A DNA stretch of 60,000 nt. Origin: Owenia fusiformis. Lineage: Eukaryota; Annelida; Polychaeta; Sabellida; Oweniidae. The stretch spans positions 31,708,867 to 31,768,866 of the forward strand of contig CAIIXF020000008.1 of the NCBI GenBank assembly GCA_903813345.2, written 5' to 3'. The notes beneath the pieces are model-generated. The model was given only the letters and a program-made list of their open reading frames with translations. It was not told the DNA's origin and made no database searches. Shown here in pieces: positions 12,901-24,600 of this stretch (its first letter is position 1; each line of letters begins with the position of its first letter). The translations under genes were made by a program, and so were the position numbers.

Positions 12901-15900
12901 GGTTACAGGTTTAAATATACTGACGTGATCGTAGGCCCGATACATTAGGTAGATCAGACCAACACTGAACAAGGTGAACACATCGAACAGCTTGCACACA
13001 AAGTGGCCACCTGGATTGAAAAGCAATTTGAACAGTACATTATTAGAGGGTGTGATAGTGAATTTGTTTAAAGGTGCACTTGAAATACAACAAAAAGAAA
13101 TTCATTCAATGTGAGCAGGCATTTTCAACGGGGAATTAGTCCGTCTAGCATATATGACCATAAATGAGCCAACAAGTGTGTAGAATACATATGAGGTATA
13201 TATTTAATAACATAAAAAAATGTCACCACATCCAAAATGTTTCAGAAGCCGAACGCTGACTGTCAACTGCTGTCAAAAAAAGTTGGAGGCTTTTGGTGAT
13301 GACATAAAAAAATACTACACAGTTACATAAGTACAGTAAATCTGTCTAGTTTGCCACTGGAACCAGCCTAAAAGATGTTTGGAATAGCAGGTGTTCGCAT
13401 TTTAAGATTTCATTAACAAGGAAGTCAATGGGAGATTACAAAATTGAGACAGAGAGAAAATGTTCGTATTGAGATATGTTTGGATAACAAAGGTGTTCAG
13501 ATATATACATGTTTTACTGCAAGTCAATCTACATAAGTACTCCTAGATATAGTTCAATTAGAGTTACATAATCATTACCTGTTCTTAGTATAGACATTGC
13601 ACACAAACACTGGCAGAGATAGAGTTGCTTGGATAAAATTTCTTGAATATTTTCCTGGCCTTCAACTGAAAATCCCTGGAACAATATACACACACATGTT
13701 GGCATATACAGACATATGCATGTACTGACATATCTATGATCAGAACCTAAACAATATATCTAATTTCCCACTTAGCCATTTACTTATGGCTTCCGTATTC
13801 TCTCAGTTCAAATTGAGCGCGTTTGTGACTTTTATGATGAATATAGTCTCAAACAAAACATGAAGTTTAATGCATAAGTTTCTTATTTTTTATGTGCGCT
13901 TATTTGACTAAATATTTTACCCTTTTAAGGATGCAGTACCGGGTCGGTTTTCACGTCTGTTTGCGCAGGTTTGACTTCCGGTTTGAGAAAGCTAGCTCCC
14001 AAGAACGTCATTTTCGCATTTAGTCTTATTCAAAAATTATAGTTTATTTCGATAATGGTGTTTCCAGAAAAGAATTAAATTGCAAACATTTTATTAAGCA
14101 TATTTTATCCCTTTCACTTTTATTGGAAAACTTGTTCTTGAGTCGCAATTAGTGGATACGAAAACCAGGGTTCGAAAGGTGCCAGCTCTATTGAAAACTC
14201 AAAAAAGTAAAAAGATTCATTTTGGGTGGGTAAAATAATTTTTTTATTTTGTAATTACCAGACGGTCAATCCTCTTCATATTGCACTTGGATGATGATAA
14301 CATCATAGTGATACATTGTAAAAAATATGAGCAAAATCTAATGTCTGGAACTTTTTCTACGCTGACCTGGTACTGCATCCTTAAATCTAAATGTGCACTT
14401 TGCCACATGAGAGAGAATTCGGTAAACACTCTTGATAGTTTGTACTGTAAAACCTGTCTAATCTGAATGCAGACTGGAACCAGCTATTGTGTTTGGATAA
14501 TGGGTGTTAATGTCACAATGTTTCAAGGTTTCTCAATATGTTACATTCTTAGTCATTTGGAGATAACAAAATTGGGACAGAGAAAGTGTTCACATTTGGA
14601 GGTGTTCAGATTAGAAAGGTATTCGGATAAACAGGTTTTACTTTAGATGTTATTTAAACAAAAAACTTAGCTTGAGATATTAAACTGAAACTATTTCGCA
14701 GGTACCTACCCCATCTGCCATTACAAAATGGACTCCTTTCCCATCTGTACTCTCTCTGACAAACTTTTTGAAAGCCTGTTGGTTGTCCTCTCTGAAAACA
14801 TCTCCATCTCCCTCAAGGCCTCCAGCACCTGGTCAAAATAAGGAGAAAAATAATTAAAATGTGAAAATGTGTTGAAATCAAACATCAATTACATCAAGTG
14901 ACTTTATAGATCAGTAGAAATACATGTTGAGTAAAACCTGTCTAAGCTGAAGGCCACTGGGATTTGCCAAAAGTGTTTGAATTGGCAACTGTTCATATTT
15001 CAAGGTTTTCTTAACATGCGAGTCTATGGGAGACTAGAAAAACAGCAACTCCACGGAGTAGCAAATCCCACTGAACAAAACATATTACGCTTATTATAGC
15101 TAGTGTAAATGTTGAAATGTTTGTGCACTTTGTGATAAAAGCATGAAATTTGGCACAAAGTTAGTTTATACCATTGTGAACTAGGCATCATCATATAAAA
15201 TTTGAACCAAATCCGTTCACTGGTATATGTGTTATCAAAGATTACGTTTCTTACGAAAATTGGCCGCCATCTTGAAATTCAGCCGCCATCTTGAAAATTA
15301 TTTCTTGAACAGAGCTACTGTGTCCCTTGGCATAATCATATAAAATTTCAACCGAATCTGTTTACTGGTATTTGAGTTATCAAAGATTACGTTTTTTACG
15401 AAAAATTGCCGTCATTTTGAAATTAAGCGGCCATCTTGAAAATTTTTTGTCAAACATAGCTACTGTGTTCCTAAGCATCATCATATAAAATTTGAACCAA
15501 ATCCGTTCACTGGTATTTGAGCTATCAAAGATTACATATTTTTAGGAAAAATGGCTGCCATTTTGAAATTAAGCGGCCATCTTGAAAATCTCTTTTGGTG
15601 CGAAACTCCTTTGTCCCTAGGCATCAGCATATAAAATTTGGACCAAATCCGTCAACTTGTATTTGAGTTATCAATGATTACATTTTTTACGAAAAATGGC
15701 GGCGATTTTGAATTGAGCAGCCATATTGAAAATTCCTCCTCGGGCAGAGGTCCTACACTCATAAGGCATAAGCCTATAAAATTTGAACCAAATCCGTCAA
15801 CCCGAATTGGAGTTATCGCCCGGATGGGAGGACGGACAGACGGACGGACGGCTTCTCTATATCCCCCTGGAACTTCGTTCGGTGGGATAATAACAAAATT

Positions 15901-18900
15901 TGGACTGAGAAAAAGTGTTTGAATTGGCAGGTGTTCACATTTCGAGGTTTTTAAGAATGCTAATGAAAATCTATGGCAGATTAAAGATGGGACCAAAAAG
16001 TGTTCACTTTGAGGGAGAGGTGTTCAGATAAGAGAGGCAATCAGACATTAAAATAGGGGATGTATTTGTATAAGAGAGGTGATCAGATATACATGTTTTA
16101 CTGTGTTTTATATACCAGAATTACGCCTTATTGAAATAAGACTGGTTCATAAACATAACTGATCAATCAATAAATTGATCAATCAATAAACTGACCATAA
16201 TGGGCCTCGAACATTTCAGGAGATGCAGCGAAGAATTCCTCCAGCTTGAAATCACATGGACCTTTCAAGGTCATCCCAAATCCTTTTGCATCTCCATGTT
16301 TTCTCCATAAGACATATTCGCTGAATCCTCCTGGACCCGCACAAATATCAGCGAAATACAGCAGTTCATGGGGAGGGATGATGCATTTCTGGAAAGAAGA
16401 GATCCATATAATGTAGTTAAACTTGTATTTTTTTACGTAACTGTACTGGAAAATAGAAGTAAATAGTAGAGAACAAATTCACAGATATCAGCAAAGAACA
16501 GCAGTTCAGGTGAAGGGATGAGGCTTTTCTGGAAAGAAGAGATCCATATTTGCAGTTATACTGTTTTTGTTAAGGTAACTGTACTGGAAGTAATAGAAGT
16601 AATAGAAGTAACTACGAAGGACAAATTCACAAATATCAAGGAATGTCAAGATGGAAAAATTTTATAGAATTATACAAATCATATGAATATCTTGAAAATA
16701 ACATGAGACCTTAATTCTGATATTAATCTATAAATAACCAGTAGTATCAAAACTTTCTCCTTATATTGGTACCTTGGTCAATATAGCAAAGATAGGAATT
16801 ACATTTCCAGGAAGCACAAAATGAGAAAAAGACAAAATAAGGATGACCCCCATAATAAATGCTACATGTACCTATCACATACACCATACTGAATGCATAT
16901 TTATATGATAGTAGAAATTTAAAGGACACTTACTCCTTGACTATCTTTGGGATTAGTGAACATAAAGTCAAGCACAGCATCAATGTTGGCCATCTTCATG
17001 GCAGCCCTGAAAAGAATAATTCATTCATAATAAATTAGAAACCGTCCAAATGCCACCGGGACAAGTACGCATTGGCAAGTGTTCACTATTGAAGGTTTTT
17101 AAACATGGTAATCTATAGCAGATCAAAAAATGGGACAGAAAAAAGTGTTCGCATTTAGAGGTGTTTAGATTAGAAAGGTGTTTGCATATAGGTTCTACCT
17201 TTATGCAAGAGTGAGTCTTAATTTTTCTTTAGTTATTTTGGGACCAGGTCAAACATAAATGTGTAATTTTTAGGAAATTAATAAAGTTTTCAAAAACATT
17301 TTTCCTTAAAGGAGAACATTTCCAATTGTTTGGATAATAATGTAAATTCAATGTATGGTTTTACAAACAGATGAGTGGGTGTTAAAAATAGTGAAAAAAC
17401 ACTCCTGAAGAGAGTTTATTTAAATTTAAGATAAACACTGCTTTAAAATTGTTTGTTAGATATATTAATTTTGCAGCATACTAAGTTTCAAAAGCATTAG
17501 CATGTTAGGCACTGTTACAGCAGTGAAATGGATCTTTTTCATTTTTCTCCAATGTAAATACCTAATTTCCCAATATTTAAAGTTGTGTGAAAGTGTTACT
17601 ATAGTACCTATTTTGAAAAAAGACACCTCTTATAGTCTCATAAGGATTGGATCTGGTTCTTGCCCTTCTCATTTCCGCACTCTCAAGCTCATCAAACAAA
17701 CTCTAAAAATATATCTACAGTATTCAGAATTAAGGTGAAACATCATTTCATGCTGCATAACATCAGAAAGATGGTACATTGATTGCTTTGAATAAAGCAC
17801 AGATAGCTTCCTCTGTAGTCACATTATGAATTTAGAGTATATTCAACTGTATATTTCAACATATAAAGTTTAACATATTACGGTTAAAAAATAAGATTAG
17901 ATTATATAATTATGTCACTTTTATCATAAAGATTAAGTCTTCGTACCTTGCAATGAAGAACATCTTGCAGAACTTGGTGATTGCAGAATTCTGTTTCATC
18001 ATTGATGGTTAGCTTGACCTAAAAGTGAGAGAAATAAGATTATTATATACAGGGTGACACAAAAGTGTATATGTATACACAGAAAAATGACAAAGATTAC
18101 ATCATATTTAAAAAAAGTTATTCCAAAATTAGAGCTTACATTTTTTGACGAATGGCTTCCTAACAAGTTTTTACATAAAATATTTCCATTTTACATTGTT
18201 AACATTGTTGACATGACTATTCCAATTTCAAGGTTATAACATTTTAAGCATTTTCTACCAAATTTTGGATATGACAACAAGGAAATATGATTGTCAATGT
18301 TGTCATGATTATAGCAAGCAAAATATTGAAATATTCTCCACTTACTGGCGCTATCTTCATCCAAGAATTGAGAGTGTTAGTTGAGGGAGGGGGTCCTCTG
18401 TACTGTGGTAGCCATTCAACCACTTCCTCTGTAGTCACCTTAACATGCATGCATTAACATTACAAAGAACAACCCCAGAGGCATTGCCAAAAAAAATTCG
18501 ATTTTCAGTCAGGGATGTGCCATTATGACATCAACAAGCCAAAAAAATTAGATTTATCTTGAATTTTACAAAAATTGATGCAACATCCTTCAAAATTGAG
18601 CTAGAATTGCTTCATATAAAAAGGAATATTTGTTAGGGGGAGTTGCAAACCCACTATCGCACCCCCCCTGGCAACGCGTATAAACCCTTATACCAAACAT
18701 GGGAAACATGACTGCAACAACACCCCTCCCCTAAGATGTTTATTGGATGGGCTACATAGAAGTATCATCGTGTAGATATTTTATCCTGATGACATTTAAT
18801 AAATAAATAGTTCAACACCAATTTCAAACGGCATCACAGTTTATATACATTTATGTTTATCAAAAATGTTCCCCAGATCTAACATCGATACTCAAATTGT

Positions 18901-20025
18901 CTGGGGTTATTTTATGAGAATATGTGAATATGGTATGTGAATAGAAAATGTGAAACAAACCTCTTCTTTTTCGAAGTTCCACTGTAAATCTGAGCGAGCT
19001 TCAAAGTTCTGTATTTTGTGTCCCAAACCTCTCTTGCCTCGTTGATTGGAAGCTTCTACAATATCAACACGACCATCTTGCCTTTTACCAAGACCTTTGC
19101 CCTTTTCGTGACCCATCTTGGACTGAAATAATAGTGTATGGTTTATATACGATTCAAAGGTTTTTGCTATTCACATATTGATCTTTAATGTAAGTCATTT
19201 GTGTATGAAATTTGTTCAGCATAAGCTATTTGAACTATGAAATAACTTTAATATTCATATACATGTATATTACTTTTCATGTATACTATTTTTCATTATT
19301 TTTTCATAAAGCCAAGTTAAATTGGTACCATTAAGAATTCAAAATCTTCACATAAAATAAGTTCTAACCATCATCTTTGTGGCAAAGTCACTGTATTTGG
19401 CTTCTTTCTTCTGTGTGTTTACAAAGCCTTGAGCCATAGCAGGATATTTAACATCATTTGATTGCATGCCTCCAAATCCAACATGCCCACGATCATCCTC
19501 ATCAGAATCTACTGTGTCTTTGCCATCTACTGCATCATCTGATTCTTCATTATCATCACTCGAGGAATCTTAAATTTAGAAAAAGAATGAGTCTTTCATT
19601 TGGGGAACTCAGCTGGTATTGGTAATCGAACACCAGCCACCAAACACCATCCACAAAAGGTTGGAGAGTATAACAAGTCACCTCATCTGGTGGTGACATA
19701 AAAATTGGGAGAAGATGAAAAAACCATAATACTTTATAAAACAGTATATTAAATATTTATATTAGTATCTTGATTTAACTACAATGACATATTTTAAACA
19801 TCATTCAAACGCAATTATACACTAATTCATGTAATTACCTGATAAATGACCAGAAGATTGAAAATTTCCAAATCCAGGGTGTTCAATCTTTGGCACTTTT
19901 GGAGCTGGTGCATAGTCATCCTGTTGCCCAGCACTATGAGGATCAATCCCTTCACTGGCATAGTAGCGTTTAAGTAAAGCTTTTTTGTCCATCCTAATCA
20001 GTTCTTTGGAGTTAACAAATTTACT
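5967..20025 (-). CDS. CMTR1: Cap-specific mRNA (nucleoside-2'-O-)methyltransferase 1, 21 exons
   Basis: CMTR1 transfers a methyl group from S-adenosylmethionine to the 2'-O-ribose of the first transcribed nucleotide (cap 1), in the nucleus with RNA polymerase II. Exons in transcript order: 20025-19839 (ATG at 19992), 19568-19369, 19122-18961, 18438-18346, 18018-17947, 17702-17608, 17006-16934, 16388-16196, 14828-14710, 13675-13579, 13010-12878, 12480-12295, 11718-11662, 9960-9903, 9375-9172, 8864-8739, 8114-8023, 7689-7573, 7091-6976, 6482-6374, 6105-5967. All junctions are GT-AG with compatible phases. Coding length is 2595 nt (864 aa; the human protein is about 835 aa). Order: G-patch, Rossmann methyltransferase, guanylyltransferase-like domain, WW domain. 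The ATG is the least certain part: exon 1 stays open upstream to its splice acceptor and the lysine-rich N-terminus of vertebrate CMTR1 is not seen, so an earlier coding exon may exist. Confidence 0.95.
7325..7480. repeat. Dispersed G-rich/C-rich repeat fragment in a CMTR1 intron
   Basis: This shares words such as TTCTTTCAAAATCATGCA and the flanking C/G runs with 45850-45985 and, less closely, 5733-5922. It is non-coding and probably a degraded member of the same MITE family. Confidence 0.45.
9956..11010. repeat. Ten-copy 105-bp tandem array carrying the CMTR1 exon 14 splice acceptor
   Basis: Units of about 105 bp recur ten times, starting at about 9956, 10061, 10167, 10272, 10378, 10484, 10589, 10695, 10800 and 10906. 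On the minus strand every unit contains the acceptor region ATTGCATTGTTACAG followed by TGATC, identical to the functional acceptor at 9961 and the first five bases of exon 14. Units differ only by a few substitutions and small indels (GATCCTC versus CATCCTCC; ACATGT versus ACATGG). Each also holds one ATGCAAAT octamer. Confidence 0.95.
11012..11340 (-). mobile_element. tRNA-derived SINE, copy 1
   Basis: On the minus strand the element begins with a tRNA-like head: an A-box-like TAGCTCAGTGGTA and a B-box-like GGATTCGATCC. The body ends in TATTGTATTGTATTTTG-type sequence on the plus strand. A second copy in the same orientation lies at 53495-53805 and shares the body word CTTGGGTATATCCCGTATA. 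It is not a functional tRNA because no acceptor stem can form. Confidence 0.75.
11662..18018 (-). CDS. CMTR1: CMTR1 exons 5-13: Rossmann-fold methyltransferase core
   Basis: This block holds the catalytic machinery. Exon 7 has [10 protein letters not shown], giving catalytic Lys263. Exon 8 has the SAM-binding loop [16 protein letters not shown], about residues 296-311. Exons 9 and 10 join at [14 protein letters not shown], giving Asp386. Exon 11 has [10 protein letters not shown], giving Lys426. These correspond to human K239, D364 and K404, so the enzyme should be active. Exons 12 and 13 carry the [15 protein letters not shown] region and the segment ending SNES, which close the domain. Exons 8 and 14 have decoy upstream copies of their splice acceptors (see separate entries). 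Confidence 0.95.
13333..13522. mobile_element. Dispersed MITE with CAGTAAA..TGTCTA ends
   Basis: About 190 bp with one end CAGTAAATCTGTCTAG and the other ACATGTTTTACTG. The interior has GGTGTTCGCATTTTAAG, AATGGGAGATTA and AAAATTGAGACAGA blocks shared with many other window sites (about 8930-9050, 14445-14642, 17040-17205, 33339-33529, 43490-43690, 46327-46505, 49640-49770). It is non-coding. Confidence 0.65.
14445..14642. mobile_element. Dispersed MITE, same family, full copy
   Basis: It has ends TGTAAAACCTGTCTAATC and AAACAGGTTTTAC, which are inverted repeats of each other. The interior has the CTGGAACCAGC and AAATTGGGACAGAG blocks. It lies in CMTR1 intron 8. Confidence 0.65.
14930..16106. 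mobile_element. Dispersed MITE interrupted by a hairpin-ended element
   Basis: The left part (AGTAAAACCTGTCTAAG to about 15047) and right part (about 15893-16106, ending ATGTTTTACTG) are halves of the family described at 13333. They are separated by an unrelated insertion of about 845 bp. Confidence 0.6.
15048..15892 (-). mobile_element. Hairpin-ended element with internal tandem repeats, copy 1
   Basis: One end carries a hairpin GC-A-ACTCC-AC-GGAGT-A-GC (about 15049-15067). The other carries a palindromic GGAACTTCGTTCGG inside an ATCCC/GGGAT frame (about 15862-15890). Between them are about four repeats of ~120 bp containing AAATTTGAACCAAATCCGT and GCCATCTTGAAAAT words, then a GGAC microsatellite. 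An opposite-strand relative is at 56615-57997. It has no coding capacity. Confidence 0.6.
16344..16640 (-). repeat. Tandem duplication of the CMTR1 exon 8 splice-acceptor region
   Basis: Plus-strand words ATATCAGC(G/A)AA, GCAGTTCA, GGATGA(T/G)G, TTTCTGGAAAGAAGAGATCC and GTAACTGTACTGGAA occur twice, about 140 bp apart (from about 16344 and about 16485). The second copy lies upstream in transcript sense. It holds a CCAG acceptor followed by a diverged first ~45 nt of exon 8, and has no donor of its own. Confidence 0.8.
18346..20025 (-). CDS. CMTR1: CMTR1 exons 1-4: acidic N-terminus and G-patch
   Basis: Exon 1 encodes a start beginning [15 protein letters not shown]. Exon 2 is Ser/Asp/Glu-rich ([11 protein letters not shown]). 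Exon 3 (19122-18961) encodes the G-patch, about residues 117-160: [17 protein letters not shown], then [15 protein letters not shown]. In the human enzyme the G-patch recruits the helicase DHX15. Exon 4 is a less conserved linker. Its splice acceptor (TTAAG at 18439) has a poor pyrimidine tract, so that boundary is the weakest in this half of the gene. Confidence 0.9.
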
Positions 20026-21692
20026 CTGAAATAGAGAGTACTAATTTCACATCAGGACAAAGAAGAATAAATAACAAGTCAGGGGTTTCATAAGCAGCAG
20101 GCAACAGGCAATTTTCACCAGTTGTTTTCACAAAATCACCTGTTGTTTTAGGGACTTTTCATCATTTCCATGTTAAATTTATGATTTCCATTAGTTTCGC
20201 CTGTTTTTTTTTATTCATTTAGCCTGTTGTGAGAAATTCTAGCGAAACCCCTGCAAGTAAATAAACTTGTTTGCATGTGAGATGCACAGGAAAAAGCATG
20301 GGCTTTGGGTGATAGGAGAATGTTTAAAAAAAAGGAGAATATGCCGAGAATATGACATGAACTGGTAATTTCTAGAAATGGTTGTCATTTAAACCAGTAA
20401 CAATTTGATTGGCTTGTGAAGTGAGAGCCCTTGATATCTGATTAGAAACATGCAGTTGAGATGACAACAAAAGAATAAGATGAGAACAATCAAAACTGAA
20501 GTGATGGGTTATGGGTACCACTTCCAGATATGAGCATGAGAGCCCTCAAAACAAGATGACGTGCATTGAAGAATGAGATGACACTACCTACAATAGAGTG
20601 AAAAGTATCAGAGACTTTGTTGATTGCCTTTACTTTATATATATACTGTATGAAAGGTAACATACATGCACATTGTAATAGGCAGTTGCATACACACAAA
20701 GCTACATTATTCTGTAACCCATTCTGTGAATACCTCCCGCTACATATAGATCTTCCATAAAATGGGTATGGAAATAGCTTAGATCAGGGAGGGGGCTAAA
20801 ATTTCGAAAGATCCTATTGTGGTGTGGAGACGACAATCCTTTGAATCTCTGATCATAGTAATAATTGAAAATAAAATGAAAATGGATGGATAATCTGAGT
20901 CTGATGTCCATGAAATAAGGACTTTATTAAGATCAAGAGTTGTTGTTGTTAATCTGAAAACATAGGATCAAATCCTATGCTAAGGGCTGATGTGAAAAAG
21001 ACACTCCACCCTGGTGGGAATCGAACCCACAACCTCCCGATTACATGTCAGGTGCTCTACCACTTGAGTTACGGAGCCGACTGACTCATCATTAAGAGTT
21101 TACCTGTCTTTCCAGGTTGTTAATCACACTATTCATGATGTCACAGGGTCTTTCCCATGTGCCATCCCCCGAAGGAGAAACAATTAGTTAATCTGAAAAC
21201 ATAGGATCAAATCCTATGCTAAGGGCTGATGTAGGCTACACTGTCAATCAAATTGATGCAAATCGAAAGAAGAAATCATGAATAAAAAGCTATAGTTGGT
21301 TCGCTCGTAGAATATGTTCATACCAGAAGCTCAGTTGGATAGTTTTGTAACATAAATACCTTCTCACATCTTTATTTCGCCACAAATACAGTTCATGAGA
21401 GTTTTATCAACCCTTTTTACTTAGTTCTTTGGAATTTTTCTAAAAGTGTGAAAACACCGGTGCTGCCATTTTATTATTTACACATTCCGATTATTATACT
21501 GATATAATTTGACTTCAGTTTGATTATTCTGGTTTTCAATTGAACAAATACAAATACCAAGCAAAATAATGTATTCGTACATGTATTTGATTTGTCAGAA
21601 TAGATCTGTAGTTAAACATACATGTTTACTAAATATATGGAATGTGTCTGGGTCAAGGTCATTCGATTCTTGATAAAAAACCACAAGCAGAA
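20026..21692. promoter_or_regulatory. Divergent intergenic region between CMTR1 and MTHFD1
   Basis: CMTR1 runs left and MTHFD1 runs right from this interval, so it should hold both promoters and any CMTR1 5' non-coding exon (CMTR1 exon 1 starts at a splice acceptor, 20026). I see no TATA box in an obvious position. A SINE occupies 20940-21236. The MTHFD1 start has a favourable AGAAATGG context. The exact start sites cannot be read from sequence. Confidence 0.5.
20940..21236 (-). mobile_element. tRNA-derived SINE flanked by 46-bp direct repeats
   Basis: The minus strand shows a tRNA-Thr-like head (A box CAAGTGGTAGAGCA, anticodon-loop-like CATGTAA, B box GTGGGTTCGATTCCCAC). The acceptor stem does not pair and position 33 is not U, so it is not a tRNA gene. 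Direct repeats containing the palindrome CATAGGATCAAATCCTATG flank it at about 20948-20994 and 21189-21234. A piece of the same body (CTAAGGGCTGATGTGAAAAA) recurs at about 44510. Confidence 0.65.
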
Positions 21693-24600
21693 ATGGCACA
21701 AGTTCTAAGTGGAAAAGAAGTGTCAGGGTAGGTTCTACTGTGATGACATTGTACATATGATTTACTTCGGTCCAAAGCCTTCTCTATATTCCGGCTTTGA
21801 GGAGGAAGATTGAGCTGCCTTAGTATTATAAATATTGTAAATCATTGTGTCACACGCACAGTAAATATGGCATAATAATATGAAATATACCTTTATGTAT
21901 AGATTTGAAGAACATCAGCTCACATCCCCGTCTGAATCTATTGTTATATTTGATTTCTTTAAGCGAGAATAATTTCAAATGTTATTCACGTCCAGAACCG
22001 GAAGCCATTTTTAGCTACAGCGAGAAAATTTCACCATGTGTCAAAACTCCGAAATGAAATTTTGAAATATCTAAATCCAGACAAGCAACGCTTCATCCTA
22101 AATATGATTAATATTCTTAAAAATATTTATAAAATTTATTAAAAATGAGTTCTAGATGCGTGTAGTTGCGTGTAGCACAGTACATACGAAATCAATGAAG
22201 TTTCGTCTAGCTGTAAGCTAGAGACTCGAGTAACATATGATGACGATATACCGTTGATGTATCGTTGTTTCTTGTTTTCATAAAAAGATTGTACTAAAAC
22301 TTGGCGAAATTCAAAATAATTGTTACAATTTTTTTAATCCACACATGTCGAGTGAAGGAAGTTCGGAACGGGGAGGCGTCGTTGGGGGGGGGGGGGGTGA
22401 GGTTATTGCATTGAAAATCCACAAATCAATGGAATATATTTCCATTAAACAGCTAATCTTGCCGTCAAGATATGTTGGCATCACATGCTTGTCACCCATA
22501 GCCATCACATATATGTACGCAGGGCTTACCTTCTTCTAAGGCCACTGTATCATGGCCTTCGAAGATAAAATCCTGCATTTATAATGCATGTATAACGGGT
22601 CATGTCATAATCTTAAAATTTGAAATCAAATGTCCGCCATTTTTCCACATCACAATTCTTTTTTTTATTCATAGAATTTATTTTACAAATACATATTTAT
22701 ACATAAACATTATACACTTGTAGTGGCTTTGCTGAAGGCATTATCAGCCACTTGATTAATAATTGCAGAGTGAAGAAAAAAGAAAAATTTAAATATGGAC
22801 TCACATCACAATTTGAATTGCACATGAACACACATGAAGTGATCAATGTATTAGTTCACATCTTCTTGATCGCTAACTTAGAATTTACAGCCAGTTACTA
22901 ATGTCAGACATTAATGACATTTCGTCCAGTTTTAGAATATCACCATTTTTCTTGGAGCCATTTTGTTCTAGTTTTAGACGAAATCCTGATGAAATCATGC
23001 AATATCTCATCAAGGGGCTGAGCCGGTCCCATTTTAATTAATGATTTATTTATCTGGCGATTTTTAGAATATTCAACAATAAATTTTAATATGACATGCC
23101 GGCCAGTTTTTTTCAAATGGAGTTCACAGTATTCCAGATGGAATTACCTCTAGCCAAAAAATTGGCTAGAGACTCGAGTAACGCAGGGCCAGAATATATG
23201 TACAGTGTAGAGTGCTGATACAAAATAATAAAGGGTGAGTTTTCTAACTAAACAGTGCTCAGAGGTGGCGTTAACGCAATTTTTTACGTTTTTTACTCAC
23301 ATTTTTGCAACTCTGACGCAAATATTCATTGTCTACCGAGTCTTTCTGACGCACGTTTGTTTCACATGCAAAATCCCCGCTTGTTACTTGGTTAAATTGA
23401 TCCCTATACGTGAAAATACGTGATTGATCAAAGGACGATTCTCGGTTTGGAGAACAGTCTCCTGGGCTAATAATTTTTTCATGAAAAATATAGAAATATT
23501 ACCCAAATTAAACTATGAATATTCAAAAGAGGACATTTAAATCCACAAGATGTAAAAATAACAAATTGATCTGAAGCAGGGATAACGCTCAATTAGACCG
23601 ATTCAATAAAATACAAGTCTCGATTTGGGGAAAGAAGTTCATCAGTGTACTGCGCTAATATTTTTTTGCGAAAAATCTGGAAATATTACCCAAATTAAAT
23701 TATGACTATTCAAAAGATGACATTCAAATCTACATTATGTGAAAAGATCAAATTTGTCCGAAGCAGGGATAATGCTCATTTAGATTGATGAACTTCGTTC
23801 TCCAAACCGAGAATCATCCTTTATAATTTTGCTAATTCCGGAAATCTAACATTTTGTTCAGCGCAATCGAGCCTCCTTCCTACCGATCATTTTCTCATTT
23901 CGGTATTTCATATAATTTTTAAAGCCCCGTGATTCAGATTCAATGATAAACTTGAAAACATTGATCGATCCCTCGATTTGTTTATCTCGTGAAGCACGTT
24001 GCTAGGGGGCGTATCAAAAATGCAATAAAACGAACATAACATTGAACAATAATTTATTAATTTCATACTCCCTTCTAAGGACTTTAGTGATCGTATATTT
24101 ATCTAAATTACCGCATAAAATCTTCCCTTGAATGTTCACACGCTAGATTTACGAATCTTTAGTTTCCTTCGCAAGTTCGCAAAATTCCTTCGCTAAGTTA
24201 GCAAGTTTCCTTGAGCCGTCCCCTTCATCAGCATGCGCAGATGTAATGCGCAGTAGGTTTATCAATGGTGCTCACAGTGACCGATCTATCGTAAGTTTTC
24301 ACCAAGTATTTTCAATTAACTCCCTCAAGTTAAGATCTTCGATTCACTAGATCTGAAGCTGATCCTATGAAGATAGATAATGGGCACATGAAAATCCAGT
24401 CGATCGCACATTAAGGGGGGTAATGATGATAAATTAGGTATGAAAACAAATCTACTTTCGGTTTCATTTGATCAGCTATAATTACAAGATTCTACCGTAT
24501 TCAATTTAAATGATGCCCAGTATTGTGGTCGGACTTATATTGCCGTTTTAGACTTTGGAATGATTGCAAAAATGTTGAATTTCAACATGAAACGCTTTGA

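Noticed and set aside
15638-15996. Overlapping 94- and 114-aa frames
   Set aside because: They run through the hairpin-ended element and its GGAC microsatellite; repeat-derived.
21000-21080. Apparent tRNA-Thr (UGU) gene on the minus strand
   Set aside because: The D, anticodon and T arms can be drawn, but the acceptor stem does not pair and position 33 is A, so it is a SINE head rather than a tRNA.
21990-22020. ATGGCTTCCGG start on the minus strand as a CMTR1 first exon
   Set aside because: The frame stops after eight codons, and the position would overlap MTHFD1 exon 1 antisense; no donor supports it.
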